From an uncultured Alphaproteobacteria bacterium (GTDB taxonomy: Bacteria; Pseudomonadota; Alphaproteobacteria; HIMB59; GCA-002718135), in NCBI GenBank assembly GCA_902621855.1, contig CACNNQ010000001.1, positions 310,001-374,000 on the forward strand: 64,000 nucleotides of DNA. Direction: 5' to 3'. Under the pieces are notes generated by a model, which had not been told where the DNA came from, made no database searches, and saw only the letters and a list, made by a program, of their open reading frames with translations. How positions within the stretch are numbered: position 1 is the stretch's first letter; every line of letters begins with the position of its first letter. Position numbers and translations under genes: made by a program. Shown here one piece after another: positions 54,511 through 63,644 of the stretch.

Positions 54511-55356
54511 ATGCCTTCTCATGCTTATATAAATAACAAGTTTGTATCTTTTAAAAATGCAAAAATTCACATTGAAGATAGAGGGCTTCAATTTGCAGAC
54601 AGCGTCTACGAAGTAATTGCCGTTCTTAATGGAAATTTAATTGATTTAGATTTTCATCTTAAAAGATTAAGATATTCACTAAAAGAATTAAAAATATCCT
54701 ATAAATTTAATAAATTAGATTTTAAAAATATTTTTCATAAACTACTTGGTAAAAATAGAATTTCCAATGGTATTATTTATTTACAAATTACACGAGGGGT
54801 ACAATACAGAGAACATAAGTATAAAAACAAATTAATTCCAACACTAATAATATATTCCCGCAATAAAAAATTTAACCTTCCTGGTAAAAACTTTAAAGGT
54901 GTAAATACTATTACATTTGAAGATTTAAGATGGAAAAGAAGAGATATTAAAACTGTAAACTTACTTCCGAATATTATTGCGGCTAACAAAGCAAAGCAAA
55001 AAAACGCTTATGAAGCTATTCTACTTCAAGATGGTAAGGTGACAGAGGGAACGTCTTCTAATATATGGATAATTAAAAAAAATAACTTAATTACCCATCC
55101 AGCAAATTCTGACATATTAAAAGGGGTTACCAGAACTTCTTTATTAAAAATAATCAAAAAAACATCGTTAAAATTAGTAGAAAAAAGTTTTACTCATAAA
55201 CAATTACTTGAAGCCGATGAAGTTTTCTTAACAAGCTCTGGCAGTTTTATTACACCAATACTTAAAATTGATAAAAAAAAGATTAATAAAGGTAAAATAG
55301 GAAATATTACTTTGAAACTTGCCAAAATGTACACTACATCATGTACGAATGGATAA
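54511..55356 (+). CDS. dat: D-amino-acid transaminase-like PLP aminotransferase
   Basis: A fold-type IV PLP enzyme of 281 residues, related to D-alanine transaminase, branched-chain aminotransferase and ADC lyase. IEDRGLQFADSVYEVI at about 22-37, the PLP Lys in RRDIKTVNLLPNIIAANKAK at about 148-167, and EAILLQDGKVTEGTSSNIW at about 169-187 are the key motifs. The trkA-dat linkage is common in Alphaproteobacteria, where hfq and hflX usually follow; here neither does. Substrate cannot be fixed from sequence; D-alanine/D-glutamate is the usual name for this subgroup. Confidence 0.88.
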   Translation: MPSHAYINNKFVSFKNAKIHIEDRGLQFADSVYEVIAVLNGNLIDLDFHLKRLRYSLKELKISYKFNKLDFKNIFHKLLGKNRISNGIIYLQITRGVQYREHKYKNKLIPTLIIYSRNKKFNLPGKNFKGVNTITFEDLRWKRRDIKTVNLLPNIIAANKAKQKNAYEAILLQDGKVTEGTSSNIWIIKKNNLITHPANSDILKGVTRTSLLKIIKKTSLKLVEKSFTHKQLLEADEVFLTSSGSFITPILKIDKKKINKGKIGNITLKLAKMYTTSCTNG

Positions 55357-56155
55357 AATAAAACAAGAATATATTCGGGAAATATGTTTTGATATTAGTA
55401 AAGAAATTATTTTACCTAAATATAAAAATCTTAAAGATCATGATATTAAATACAAAAACGGAACTGATTTAGTTACTTCAGTTGATATTGCGGCTGAAAA
55501 AGAATTAGAAAAACAATTACTAAAAATTATTCCTAACTCTAATTTTGTTGGTGAGGAAGCATACTCTGAGAATAAAAATATACTTAATTTATATAATGAT
55601 AATAACTATTGTTGGACTGTTGATCCAATTGATGGCACTACTAATTTTGTCAAAGGAAAAGATAAATTTGCAATAATGATTGCATTAACCTATAAAAATA
55701 AAATTCTTTATTCCTGGATTTATAAACCACTTATTGACGAAATGTGTTATGCAATCTATGACCAAGGTACATTCATAGAAAATAAAAAAATTTTAACTAA
55801 AACTGTATCAAATTTTAATCAAGCTATAGGCTCAATAAGTACTAAATACTGGGAAGACAACTATTTAGATCAATTAAAAATACTTAAAAATAACTTTGCT
55901 GAAGTTAGATCATACGGCTGCATTGGTTTTGAATATATTGACATAGCATTAGGTAAAAGAAACTTTGCTATTTTATCTAAATTATCTCCCTGGGATCATA
56001 TCCCTGGTATTTTAATTGTAAGAGAAGCCGGCGGTGCAGATTTTGACTTTAATAAACAATCATACAATTTTACATTAAGAAATAAAAATTTAATTGTTGG
56101 GAATTCTGAACAATTTAATTTAAAAATTTTACATAAATTAGGAGAATATTCATGA
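55349..56155 (+). CDS. Inositol-monophosphatase-family phosphatase
   Basis: A 268-residue member of the lithium-sensitive Mg-dependent phosphatase family. Metal-binding residues are visible in VGEEAYS at about residue 68, TVDPIDGTTNFVKG at about 91 and WDHIPGILIVREAGG at about 209. The family includes inositol monophosphatase (SuhB), 3'-phosphoadenosine phosphatase (CysQ) and histidinol phosphatase, so the substrate is open. I place the start at ATG 55349, overlapping dat by 8 bases; a longer reading from 55319 would extend 38 bases back into dat. It overlaps the next gene by 4 bases. Confidence 0.85.
   Translation: MDKIKQEYIREICFDISKEIILPKYKNLKDHDIKYKNGTDLVTSVDIAAEKELEKQLLKIIPNSNFVGEEAYSENKNILNLYNDNNYCWTVDPIDGTTNFVKGKDKFAIMIALTYKNKILYSWIYKPLIDEMCYAIYDQGTFIENKKILTKTVSNFNQAIGSISTKYWEDNYLDQLKILKNNFAEVRSYGCIGFEYIDIALGKRNFAILSKLSPWDHIPGILIVREAGGADFDFNKQSYNFTLRNKNLIVGNSEQFNLKILHKLGEYS
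56140..56144 (+). promoter_or_regulatory. Shine-Dalgarno of the beta-hydroxyacid dehydrogenase gene
   Basis: AGGAG lies 7 bases before the ATG at 56152, inside the end of the phosphatase gene. Its neighbours in the run lack one, so this gene may be translated more strongly than the rest. Confidence 0.7.
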
Positions 56156-57024
56156 GTATTAATAATGTATCATTCATTGGCTTAGGTGTGATGGGATATC
56201 CTATGGCAGGTCACTTACAAAAAAATGGATATAATGTAACTGTTTTTAATCGTACAGAAACAAAGTCTGAAAAATGGATTAGTGAATTCAAGGGTCAGAT
56301 GGCTAAAACGCCTGGTGATGCTTCTAAAGATGCTGAAATAGTGTTTATGTGTGTTGGAAGAGATGAAGATATTATTGAAGTTATGGAAGGAGAAAATGGA
56401 ATAATTACTAAAATTAAAGATAAATCAATTATAGTTGATCATACAACTGCCTCTGCAGAGATAGCGAGAAAATATTCAGAAAAACTAAAACCTAAAAATA
56501 TTGGTTTTCTTGATGCCCCCATATCAGGTGGTCAAGCAGGAGCTGAAAATGCTGCTTTATCAATTATGATAGGTGGAGAAGTCCAACACTATGAAATTGT
56601 TAAACCAGTTTTAAAATCTTATGGAAAAGCAATAGAGTTAATTGGCTCTTCTGGATCTGGACAAATCGCAAAAATGATTAATCAAATTTGTATAGCAGGA
56701 TTGGTACAAGCTTTATCAGAAGCAATGGCTTTTGGGAAAAAAGCAAACGTTGATATGGAAAAAGTCTTAAGTGTTATTTCTAGAGGAGCTGCCCAATCTT
56801 GGCAGATGGAAAATAGATACCGAACAATGTTAGATGGAAAATTTGATTATGGTTTTGCTGTAGATTGGATGCGAAAAGATTTATCAATTTGTTTTAATGA
56901 AGCAAAAAAAAATGGAGCTAGATTACCTATTACTGAAATTATTGATAGATATTATGCCGAAGTTCAAAAAAATGGAGGTAATCGTTTAGATACTTCTTCT
57001 TTGATGACATTAGTCGATAAATAA
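56152..57024 (+). CDS. Beta-hydroxyacid dehydrogenase family oxidoreductase
   Basis: A 290-residue NAD(P)-dependent enzyme of the 3-hydroxyisobutyrate / tartronate-semialdehyde dehydrogenase family. The N-terminal FIGLGVMGYPMAGHLQKNGY at about 7-26 is the dinucleotide fold, with VFNRTETK at about 31 (Arg suggests NADP preference). The family substrate loop is DAPISGGQAGAENAALSIMI at about 121-140, and the catalytic Lys is in GQIAKMINQ at about 172. Candidate substrates are 3-hydroxyisobutyrate, tartronate semialdehyde or a related small acid. It has its own Shine-Dalgarno and shares one base with the EamA gene. Confidence 0.88.
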   Translation: MSINNVSFIGLGVMGYPMAGHLQKNGYNVTVFNRTETKSEKWISEFKGQMAKTPGDASKDAEIVFMCVGRDEDIIEVMEGENGIITKIKDKSIIVDHTTASAEIARKYSEKLKPKNIGFLDAPISGGQAGAENAALSIMIGGEVQHYEIVKPVLKSYGKAIELIGSSGSGQIAKMINQICIAGLVQALSEAMAFGKKANVDMEKVLSVISRGAAQSWQMENRYRTMLDGKFDYGFAVDWMRKDLSICFNEAKKNGARLPITEIIDRYYAEVQKNGGNRLDTSSLMTLVDK

Positions 57025-57923
57025 TGTCAAAAAATTTATTATTAGCCATTATATTATTAATTGCCTCATCTTTTTTTTGGTCAGGTAATTTTTTTGCAGG
57101 AAAAATTGCACATTTAAGTGAACTTACTCCTTTCAAATTAGGTTTTTTTAGATGGTTGCTTGCATTTTTAATTTTACTTCCATTTACATATTCTAATATT
57201 ATTAAAAATATAAATTATTATAAAAATAATTTGTTACTAGTTTCATTTTTAGGTGTTTTAGCTGTAGCAATATTTAATTCTTTTACATACATATCTTTAC
57301 AAACTACACAGGTTATTAACTCTACTTTAATGGCATCTGCATCACCTGTAATGATGATTGGTTTTTCATGGTTAATTTTTAAAACAAAAACAAATTTTTT
57401 ACAATTTTTTGGAATTTTTATGTCACTATTAGGAGCTTTTTCAATTATTTTAAAAGGAAATATCAATAACTTAATTGATTTAACTTTTACTTTAGGCGAT
57501 TGGTGGATGTTTGGAGCTGTAGTATCATGGTGCTTATATTCTGTTTTATTAAAAAAAATAGATAATACAATCTCTCAATTAGCTACTTTAGAAGTAATGG
57601 TGTTTATTGGATTAATATTTATTTTTCCATTTTACATTTTTGAATGTTTAAATTCATCCTATTTACCAACAAAACAAGTTGATTATATTATTATTATTTA
57701 TGTTGCTATTTTTGCAAGTATTGTTGCTTTCTTTTCATGGAATAAAGGAGTATCAATAATAGGTGCAAATAGAGCAAGCTTATTCTTACATTTAATACCT
57801 GTGTTCAGCGCAGTGTGGGCAATATTATTTCTTAATGAGCAGTTTGCTTTTTTTCATATTATTGGAGTAATTTTTATATTATCAGGAATAGTTTTATCTA
57901 ATATAAAATTAAAAAATGACTAA
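57024..57923 (+). CDS. EamA-family (DMT) membrane permease
   Basis: A 299-residue protein with ten predicted helices arranged as two EamA repeats of about 140 residues each; SSFFWSGNFFAGKIAHLSEL at about 15-34 and FRWLLAFLILLPF at about 42 are typical of repeat one, and VVSWCLYSVLLKK at about 168 opens the second. The family exports or imports amino acids, purines and other metabolites; no sequence feature tells the substrate. Its ATG starts in TAATG with the upstream stop, and its end overlaps msrB by 8 bases. Confidence 0.9.
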   Translation: MSKNLLLAIILLIASSFFWSGNFFAGKIAHLSELTPFKLGFFRWLLAFLILLPFTYSNIIKNINYYKNNLLLVSFLGVLAVAIFNSFTYISLQTTQVINSTLMASASPVMMIGFSWLIFKTKTNFLQFFGIFMSLLGAFSIILKGNINNLIDLTFTLGDWWMFGAVVSWCLYSVLLKKIDNTISQLATLEVMVFIGLIFIFPFYIFECLNSSYLPTKQVDYIIIIYVAIFASIVAFFSWNKGVSIIGANRASLFLHLIPVFSAVWAILFLNEQFAFFHIIGVIFILSGIVLSNIKLKND

Positions 57924-58311
57924 AATAACTAAAACAGATAAAGAATGGAAAGCTCTTTTAACGGAAGACGAATATTATGTAACTAGACAAAAAGGAACAG
58001 AACCTCCTTTCTCTGGTAAAAATTTTGAAATTATTAATGGTGGTATTTTTAAATGTAAATGCTGTGGTAATGAATTATTTAATAGTTCATCAAAATATGA
58101 TTCTTATTGTGGATGGCCAAGTTTTTTTGAGCAAATATCACCCGAAGCAATTAAAACAGAGACTGATAGATCTCATGGAATGGTGCGTATTGAAATTATG
58201 TGTGCCAAATGTGATGCGCATTTGGGCCATGTTTTTGATGATGGGCCTCAGCCAACTGGCAAAAGATACTGTGTAAATTCATTATCAATAAATTACGAAG
58301 AATTTGAATAA
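57916..58311 (+). CDS. msrB: Peptide-methionine (R)-S-oxide reductase
   Basis: MsrB repairs oxidised methionine. The 131-residue protein has the zinc site as two CxxC pairs (CKCCGNELF, with the CxxC in CKCC, at about 48, and CAKCDAHLGHVF at about 95), the GWPSFFEQI motif at about 70, the substrate motif HLGHVFDDGP at about 102 and the catalytic Cys in GKRYCVNSLS at about 118. Complete. It is embedded between two permease genes with 8-base overlaps on both sides, an unusual partner set; that could reflect oxidative-stress needs or simple operon growth. Confidence 0.96.
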   Translation: MTKITKTDKEWKALLTEDEYYVTRQKGTEPPFSGKNFEIINGGIFKCKCCGNELFNSSSKYDSYCGWPSFFEQISPEAIKTETDRSHGMVRIEIMCAKCDAHLGHVFDDGPQPTGKRYCVNSLSINYEEFE

Positions 58312-59485
58312 TTCCTTTTACACTCAATTATTTTCATCAATAGGCCATGCTTTAATGCATATGTTTGCAGCATTCTATTTCGTAATAGTTTTAACTATAG
58401 AAAAAGAGTGGAGTATCTCATATGATCAATTAATTCGTTTATGGTCCTTAGGGGCACTATTAATTGGAATTGGCGCAATACCTTTTGGTTGGTTAAGTGA
58501 TAGATGGTCACGCTCAGGAACAATGACAATAATGTTTATTGGAATGGGTCTTGCTTCTATTTTATGTGGTTTTAGCACTTCAATATCTTACTTATTTATT
58601 TCCTTATCTTTACTTGGCTTTTTTTGTTCAATTTATCATCCTGTAGGTATTCCTTGGGTTATTCATGCTACAAAAAAACAGGGGAGAGCACTTGGTGTAA
58701 ATGGTATTTTTGGTGGGGTAGGGATAGGTTCTGGTGCCTTTGTAGCTGGCACTCTAACAGAATTACTTAATTGGCAACTAGCTTTCATATTGCCCGGTTT
58801 AATCTCTATTATTATGGGATTTATTCTTATTTACTTAATCTTAATTGATAAAATATCTTACAAAAATTATTTTATTAAAAATGATCAGAAAGATCATTCG
58901 CGTAATGAAATGGTTTTAATTGCATTAATAATGCTTTTATCAATGTTTGCCCTTGGATTATCTTTTCACAATACACAAACAGCCTTACCAAAAGTTTTTG
59001 AAATACGAATTAGTAACACAAACTCAATTCAAATTGGATTTATGATAGCAATTATCTATTTTATTTCTGGTGCAACAACATTTGTTGGGGGCTTACTTGC
59101 TGATCGTTTTAATTTAAAAACTATTTACTTAATTGGTATATTTCTTCAGTTTCCTTGCTACCTAGGAATAGCTTACATATCTGGTTACTCTATAGTATTA
59201 TTATGTATTCTAGCTGCCGTATTTAATGCTAGTATTTTGCCTACAGAAAATCTTCTACTTGGAAGATTTACACCTCAAAAGTATCATGGTGTTGTATACG
59301 GAATAAAATTTATTTTAGCATTTGGTTCAGGACCAATTTCGGTATTTTTAATTTCAGAAATATATTCGATAACTTTAGAATTTACTTATTTGTTTTTAAT
59401 TAATGCAATAATGATGGCTATAGTTTCATTATTTATTATTTTCTTACCCATTCAAAGTAATCAAAGAATAGCTACTCAGGATTAG
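58304..59485 (+). CDS. Major facilitator superfamily transporter
   Basis: A 393-residue, 12-helix permease. The MFS signature between helices 2 and 3 reads GWLSDRWSRSGT at about residue 66, and its repeat in the second half is GGLLADRFNLKT at about 264. The start is TTG at 58304 giving an 8-base overlap with msrB; a later ATG would cut into helix 1. Substrate unknown; overall layout resembles the fosmidomycin-resistance-like or general sugar/drug branches, but I see no decisive motif. The 3' end overlaps the convergent small gene by 14 bases. Confidence 0.88.
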   Translation: MNNSFYTQLFSSIGHALMHMFAAFYFVIVLTIEKEWSISYDQLIRLWSLGALLIGIGAIPFGWLSDRWSRSGTMTIMFIGMGLASILCGFSTSISYLFISLSLLGFFCSIYHPVGIPWVIHATKKQGRALGVNGIFGGVGIGSGAFVAGTLTELLNWQLAFILPGLISIIMGFILIYLILIDKISYKNYFIKNDQKDHSRNEMVLIALIMLLSMFALGLSFHNTQTALPKVFEIRISNTNSIQIGFMIAIIYFISGATTFVGGLLADRFNLKTIYLIGIFLQFPCYLGIAYISGYSIVLLCILAAVFNASILPTENLLLGRFTPQKYHGVVYGIKFILAFGSGPISVFLISEIYSITLEFTYLFLINAIMMAIVSLFIIFLPIQSNQRIATQD

Positions 59486-59699
59486 ATTTTATCTCTTCAA
59501 GATAAATAATAACTTCATTAAATTTTTCATCAGGTATATCTTTATACGTCATACCAAAATAATTTTTTACCTCTAAAGCAACATGCGCATAAGGATTTCT
59601 ACCCTTTGGATGATTAGGGTGATCAGGTAATTTTCCTTTTAAAAAATCACCAGTTTCTTGAATTAATTTCCAAATTTTAGATGTGTTTTCTTTATTCAA
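59472..59699 (-). CDS. Small conserved-looking hypothetical protein
   Basis: A 75-residue soluble protein I do not recognise. It has a Lys-rich N-terminal helix (about 6-22), a Pro/His turn with PDHPNHPKGRNPYAHVALEV at about 25-44, and two further helices, with GMTYKDIPDEKFNEVIIYLE at about 49-68. The last part faintly recalls ORF6C-like domains of phage antirepressors, but this is a weak impression. The start is TTG one base after the stop of the peptidase gene, so the two are coupled. No Shine-Dalgarno. It ends convergent with the MFS gene. Function unknown. Confidence 0.7.
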   Translation of the reverse strand: MNKENTSKIWKLIQETGDFLKGKLPDHPNHPKGRNPYAHVALEVKNYFGMTYKDIPDEKFNEVIIYLEEIKSNPE

Positions 59700-59700
59700 T

Positions 59701-61023
59701 TTATCTAGCTAAAGCACCCATTGGATCCCAAGGTGCAAGTGCTACTGGCTCCATGTCTAAATATTTTAAAAGTCTTTTATTTAGATATTTTTTATCAATG
59801 ACAACTTCATAGGTATATTCATCAAACCATTCATCTGTCATCATCATATATCCTTGATTGCCACTTTTTGTTCCCCAGCTATTTTCAATTTTCCATTTAG
59901 TTGAATTTCTTTTTTTAATATCGACACCTGTTAAAAGCATGGCATGAGTCATTTCACTATCACCGTACTCTAAGCGAGTCTGTTTATTCATTTTAAATGA
60001 GGTTTGAAAAACATTTTCATAGTCATAAATGCCCATATCAAGTACACCCAAATCACGACTAAAACGTTTCCCAACATCACAACCAAACCATACAGCTTCG
60101 TTATTTTTTATTGAGTCCATCGCCGATTTTTTTAATTCTTTAATATCTACATTTAAATATTTAATAATTTGTCCTTCAACGACATTACCAAGATATTCAA
60201 CCGTGTACATTGTATTAAATTTTTTATTGCTCATTGGAGCATGAATTAAGCAAACTTTATCTTTAATATTGATATCAGCATATTTTTTGGAGAAATCAAT
60301 TGGTGTCATATCTGAAATAACAATGTGTCTATTATCTTTATTTCTAGTAGACCAATTGATAACATCTGGTGGTTGACCAAGAAACATTGCCAGTAAATTA
60401 TAAATTGTTTCCATCATGTCTTTTTTAAGAGCTGAAGAATTTTTTGCTGGTTTCTTTCTTAGTATAGAGGCAAACTCTCTTAATTTGTGAGTCAAGATAT
60501 AATTCATAGCACCAGATTTACTGCTATGATTGGTTTCAGGCATTACGTCTTTAGGTACTGCACCATATTTATTAATTAAGTTAACAAACATATCCCACTG
60601 TCCACCATCTTGCACAGGTGCTTTTAAAAGATGAGTAATTAATCTGCTCTCATATGATTCATCTCTTGATTTGATAATATTCTCTAAAAAATAGTTTGCT
60701 TTCTCTAACTTATCCCAAAACATGAAATAATTTTGTGAAAACTCAAATGTATTTAGTTCAAGGCTATCAACAACTTGCAAACGCATAAGATTTAATCCTG
60801 CAAATCCCCAACATCTACCTGATGCCATTTGGTTTGTTGCTGGTAGTTCTTTTTTTATTAGATTAGAGAAATTATGATTGATTTGACTAAAATTTTCCCA
60901 ATTGAGTGCAACATTGGCTAAATCATTTTTTATTAATGCATTTCGTGAAGCTGTATTTTTATTATTTCTTAAAAATTTATTTTTGAAAGTTTTGATTGTT
61001 GATAGAGATATATTTTTTGCCAT
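59701..61023 (-). CDS. pepC: Bleomycin-hydrolase-type aminopeptidase (C1B, PepC-like)
   Basis: A papain-fold cysteine aminopeptidase of 440 residues. The catalytic Gln and Cys are in ATNQMASGRCWGFAGLN at about 61-77, the His in EMTHAMLLTGVD at about 362 and the Asn in KIENSWGTKSGNQGY at about 382. The C-terminus, ALAPWDPMGALAR, is the family tail that reaches into the active site; in homologues its trimming sets aminopeptidase behaviour. No signal peptide, so it acts in the cytoplasm on imported or recycled peptides. It is an uncommon gene beside topA in Alphaproteobacteria, so possibly a lineage acquisition. Confidence 0.94.
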   Translation of the reverse strand: MAKNISLSTIKTFKNKFLRNNKNTASRNALIKNDLANVALNWENFSQINHNFSNLIKKELPATNQMASGRCWGFAGLNLMRLQVVDSLELNTFEFSQNYFMFWDKLEKANYFLENIIKSRDESYESRLITHLLKAPVQDGGQWDMFVNLINKYGAVPKDVMPETNHSSKSGAMNYILTHKLREFASILRKKPAKNSSALKKDMMETIYNLLAMFLGQPPDVINWSTRNKDNRHIVISDMTPIDFSKKYADINIKDKVCLIHAPMSNKKFNTMYTVEYLGNVVEGQIIKYLNVDIKELKKSAMDSIKNNEAVWFGCDVGKRFSRDLGVLDMGIYDYENVFQTSFKMNKQTRLEYGDSEMTHAMLLTGVDIKKRNSTKWKIENSWGTKSGNQGYMMMTDEWFDEYTYEVVIDKKYLNKRLLKYLDMEPVALAPWDPMGALAR

Positions 61024-61053
61024 AGTCTCTATTTAAAACTATTTCAGCTTAAT

Positions 61054-63579
61054 TCAATTCTTAACTGTTTTTTTCTTTTTTTTGAGACCCATTTTAGCTT
61101 TTCTTTCATCAATTAACCTAATGGCATCTTCTAGTTTTAAGCTATCAATTGTTTGATCACCAAGAATTGATGCATTTATTTTTCCACATTTTACATATGG
61201 TCCAAACTTTCCATCATGGGCAGTAATATTTTTCTTTTCTGTTGGATGCTCTCCAAATGTTTTTAACGTCGCATTACCTCTCTGTGTAGGCTTAGCAATT
61301 AATTCAATGGCTCTTTCAAGTTCAATATCAAGAATATTATCTGTTTTTTCTAGAGCTTTATATTTTTTATCATGCAAAATATATGGTCCATACATTCCAA
61401 TACCGGCACTAACTGTTTTGTTTGTTTCAGGATGAAATCCTAATTTACGTGGCAAACCAAGTAATTGAATAGCTGTGTTTAATCCAATTTCATCGGGTTC
61501 AAAATTCTTAGGAATAGAAACTCTTTTTGGTTTTTTTTCTTTTGTCCCTTCACCAACTTGCATATAAAATCCATAAGGACCTTTTCGAAGAGTAATCATT
61601 TCTCCTGTTTCAGGATAAATACCAATTTCTTTTGGCCCACTAAGAGCAGCGCCATCTTTATCATTTAATTGATTAAACTGAACTGTATATTTGCAATCAG
61701 GATAATTAGAGCAGCCAATGAATCCTCCAAACTTTCCAACTTTTATTCCTAGTCTTCCATTATCACAGGTTGGACATTTCCTTTTTTCATCTGCTCCGTT
61801 TGGTGGAAAGAAATGAGAACCCAAGGCTTCATCCAACACATCAATGACTTCTCTGTTTGATTTACCTACAGTTTCGTCACAAAGTTGTTTAAATGTTTCC
61901 CAAAATTTTCTTAGAACCTCTTTCCAATCAAGCTTACCATCAGAAATTTCATCAAGTTGATTTTCAAGATCAGCGGTAAAATCATATTCGACATATTGAT
62001 TGAAATATTTCTCTAAAAATATCGATACTATTCTTCCTCTATCATGAGGATTAAAACGTTTTTTATCTAAAATTACATAATCTCTATCTTGTAGAACTTT
62101 AATAATAGAAGCATAAGTAGACGGTCTGCCAATACCAAGTTCTTCAAGTTTTTTAACTAAGCTTGCTTCGGTGTAACGAGGAGGAGGGGAGGTAAAATGT
62201 TGTGTCTTTTCAAGTTCTCGTAAATTTAAACTCTCGCCTTCACTCATGGCAGGAAGAATTGTTTCTTTTTCTTCATCTTTATCATCATCTTTAGCTTCTT
62301 GATAAACTTTGTACATTCCAGGAAACTTAATTGTTGACCCATTTGCTCGTAAAACAATTTTTTTATCTTCGTTTGTAATATCAACAGCTACTTGATCTAA
62401 TATGGCACTCGCCATTTGTGAACTTACCGCTCTTTGCCAAACAATTTCATATAGCTTGTATTCTTCTAAAGTAATGTATTGCTTAATATCTTTTGGTGTT
62501 AGGTAAATATTTGTTGGTCTAATACATTCATGTGCTTCTTGAGCATTTTTAGCCTTCGATTTATAAACTCTTGGTGCTTCTGGTAAATAGTTTGCACCGT
62601 AATTATCAGTAACAAAACCTCGAACTTGATTAATAGCTTCTTTTGACATGACGACACTGTCTGTTCGCATATAAGTTATTAAGCCAGTTGTTTCTCCTTT
62701 AATGTCTGTTCCTTCATAAAGGCGTTGAGCTGTACGCATTGTTTGGCTCGCGCTAAGACCGAGTTTACGACTAGACTCAATTTGCATTGTAGATGTAGTA
62801 AAAGCAGGATAGGGATTTCTTCTAGCTTCTTTTTTCGTAATATTTCCAACAGTGAAAGTAGAATTTTTAATATCATTAAAAATTTTTGTCGCCTCACTCT
62901 CATTTTTAATATCAAGTTTATCTACTTTATTCCCATCATAAACTGTAAGTCTGGAATTAATAATTTTATCTTCTTTATTTCTAAACTCGCCTTGTAAAGA
63001 CCAATATTCCTGTGGAGTAAATTTTTCTATTTCAAGTTCTCTCTCACTAATTATTCTTAAGGCTACAGATTGAACTCTACCAGCTGATTTTGAACCTGGT
63101 AACTTTCTCCATAGTACTGGAGAAAGTGTAAAACCAACAAGAAAATCTAACGCTCTTCTTGCCAGATAAGCATTTACTAAATTTTCATCTATTTCTCTTG
63201 GTTCTTTAAGACTATCAAGAACTGCATTTTTTGTAATTTCATTAAATGTAACTCGGTGAATATTTAATTTTGAAAGTGATGAATTATCTCTAAGTAGTTT
63301 TTCTACATGCCAAGCTATGGCTTCACCTTCACGGTCGGGGTCAGTGGCTAGATATAAATTTTCAGATTTTTTCGCTGCATCTGTTATTTCTTTTATAACT
63401 TTTTTTCCACGATCACTGGTTTCCCATTTCATTTGGAAATCATTTTCAGTATCTATCGCATCATTTTTTGCTGATAAATCTCGGACATGCCCGACGCTTG
63501 CGAGAACTTTGAAGTCAGAGCCTAAATATTTATTAATAGACTTTGCCTTTGATGGTGATTCAACAATTAATACGTTCAT
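61054..63579 (-). CDS. topA: DNA topoisomerase I
   Basis: TopA relaxes negative supercoils. The 841-residue protein starts at ATG 63579 with NVLIVESPSKAKSINKYL (Toprim Glu); a TTG at 63594 would add five residues. DPDREGEAIAWHV at about 108 is the Toprim acidic motif, and the catalytic Tyr is in GLITYMRTDSV at about 304. SAGRVQSVALRI at about 168 follows. One C4 zinc finger, CPTCDNGRLGIKVG...CSNYPDCKYT, is at about 590, then alphaproteobacterial repeats such as GMYGPYILHDKKY and GKFGPYVKCG. The upstream neighbour is plsY, without the usual dprA between. Confidence 0.97.
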   Translation of the reverse strand: MNVLIVESPSKAKSINKYLGSDFKVLASVGHVRDLSAKNDAIDTENDFQMKWETSDRGKKVIKEITDAAKKSENLYLATDPDREGEAIAWHVEKLLRDNSSLSKLNIHRVTFNEITKNAVLDSLKEPREIDENLVNAYLARRALDFLVGFTLSPVLWRKLPGSKSAGRVQSVALRIISERELEIEKFTPQEYWSLQGEFRNKEDKIINSRLTVYDGNKVDKLDIKNESEATKIFNDIKNSTFTVGNITKKEARRNPYPAFTTSTMQIESSRKLGLSASQTMRTAQRLYEGTDIKGETTGLITYMRTDSVVMSKEAINQVRGFVTDNYGANYLPEAPRVYKSKAKNAQEAHECIRPTNIYLTPKDIKQYITLEEYKLYEIVWQRAVSSQMASAILDQVAVDITNEDKKIVLRANGSTIKFPGMYKVYQEAKDDDKDEEKETILPAMSEGESLNLRELEKTQHFTSPPPRYTEASLVKKLEELGIGRPSTYASIIKVLQDRDYVILDKKRFNPHDRGRIVSIFLEKYFNQYVEYDFTADLENQLDEISDGKLDWKEVLRKFWETFKQLCDETVGKSNREVIDVLDEALGSHFFPPNGADEKRKCPTCDNGRLGIKVGKFGGFIGCSNYPDCKYTVQFNQLNDKDGAALSGPKEIGIYPETGEMITLRKGPYGFYMQVGEGTKEKKPKRVSIPKNFEPDEIGLNTAIQLLGLPRKLGFHPETNKTVSAGIGMYGPYILHDKKYKALEKTDNILDIELERAIELIAKPTQRGNATLKTFGEHPTEKKNITAHDGKFGPYVKCGKINASILGDQTIDSLKLEDAIRLIDERKAKMGLKKKKKTVKN

Positions 63580-63644
63580 AAATTTTGGCCCCAAATTTCA
63601 GTTTAAAGATAATTCGTCAAGAAATTTTAAAAAAAAGTATATTT

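Noticed and set aside
63578-63600. Near-palindrome around GGCCCC before topA
   Set aside because: An imperfect repeat with a bulge and a two-base loop; not a convincing hairpin, and a supercoiling-sensitive operator cannot be claimed from it.
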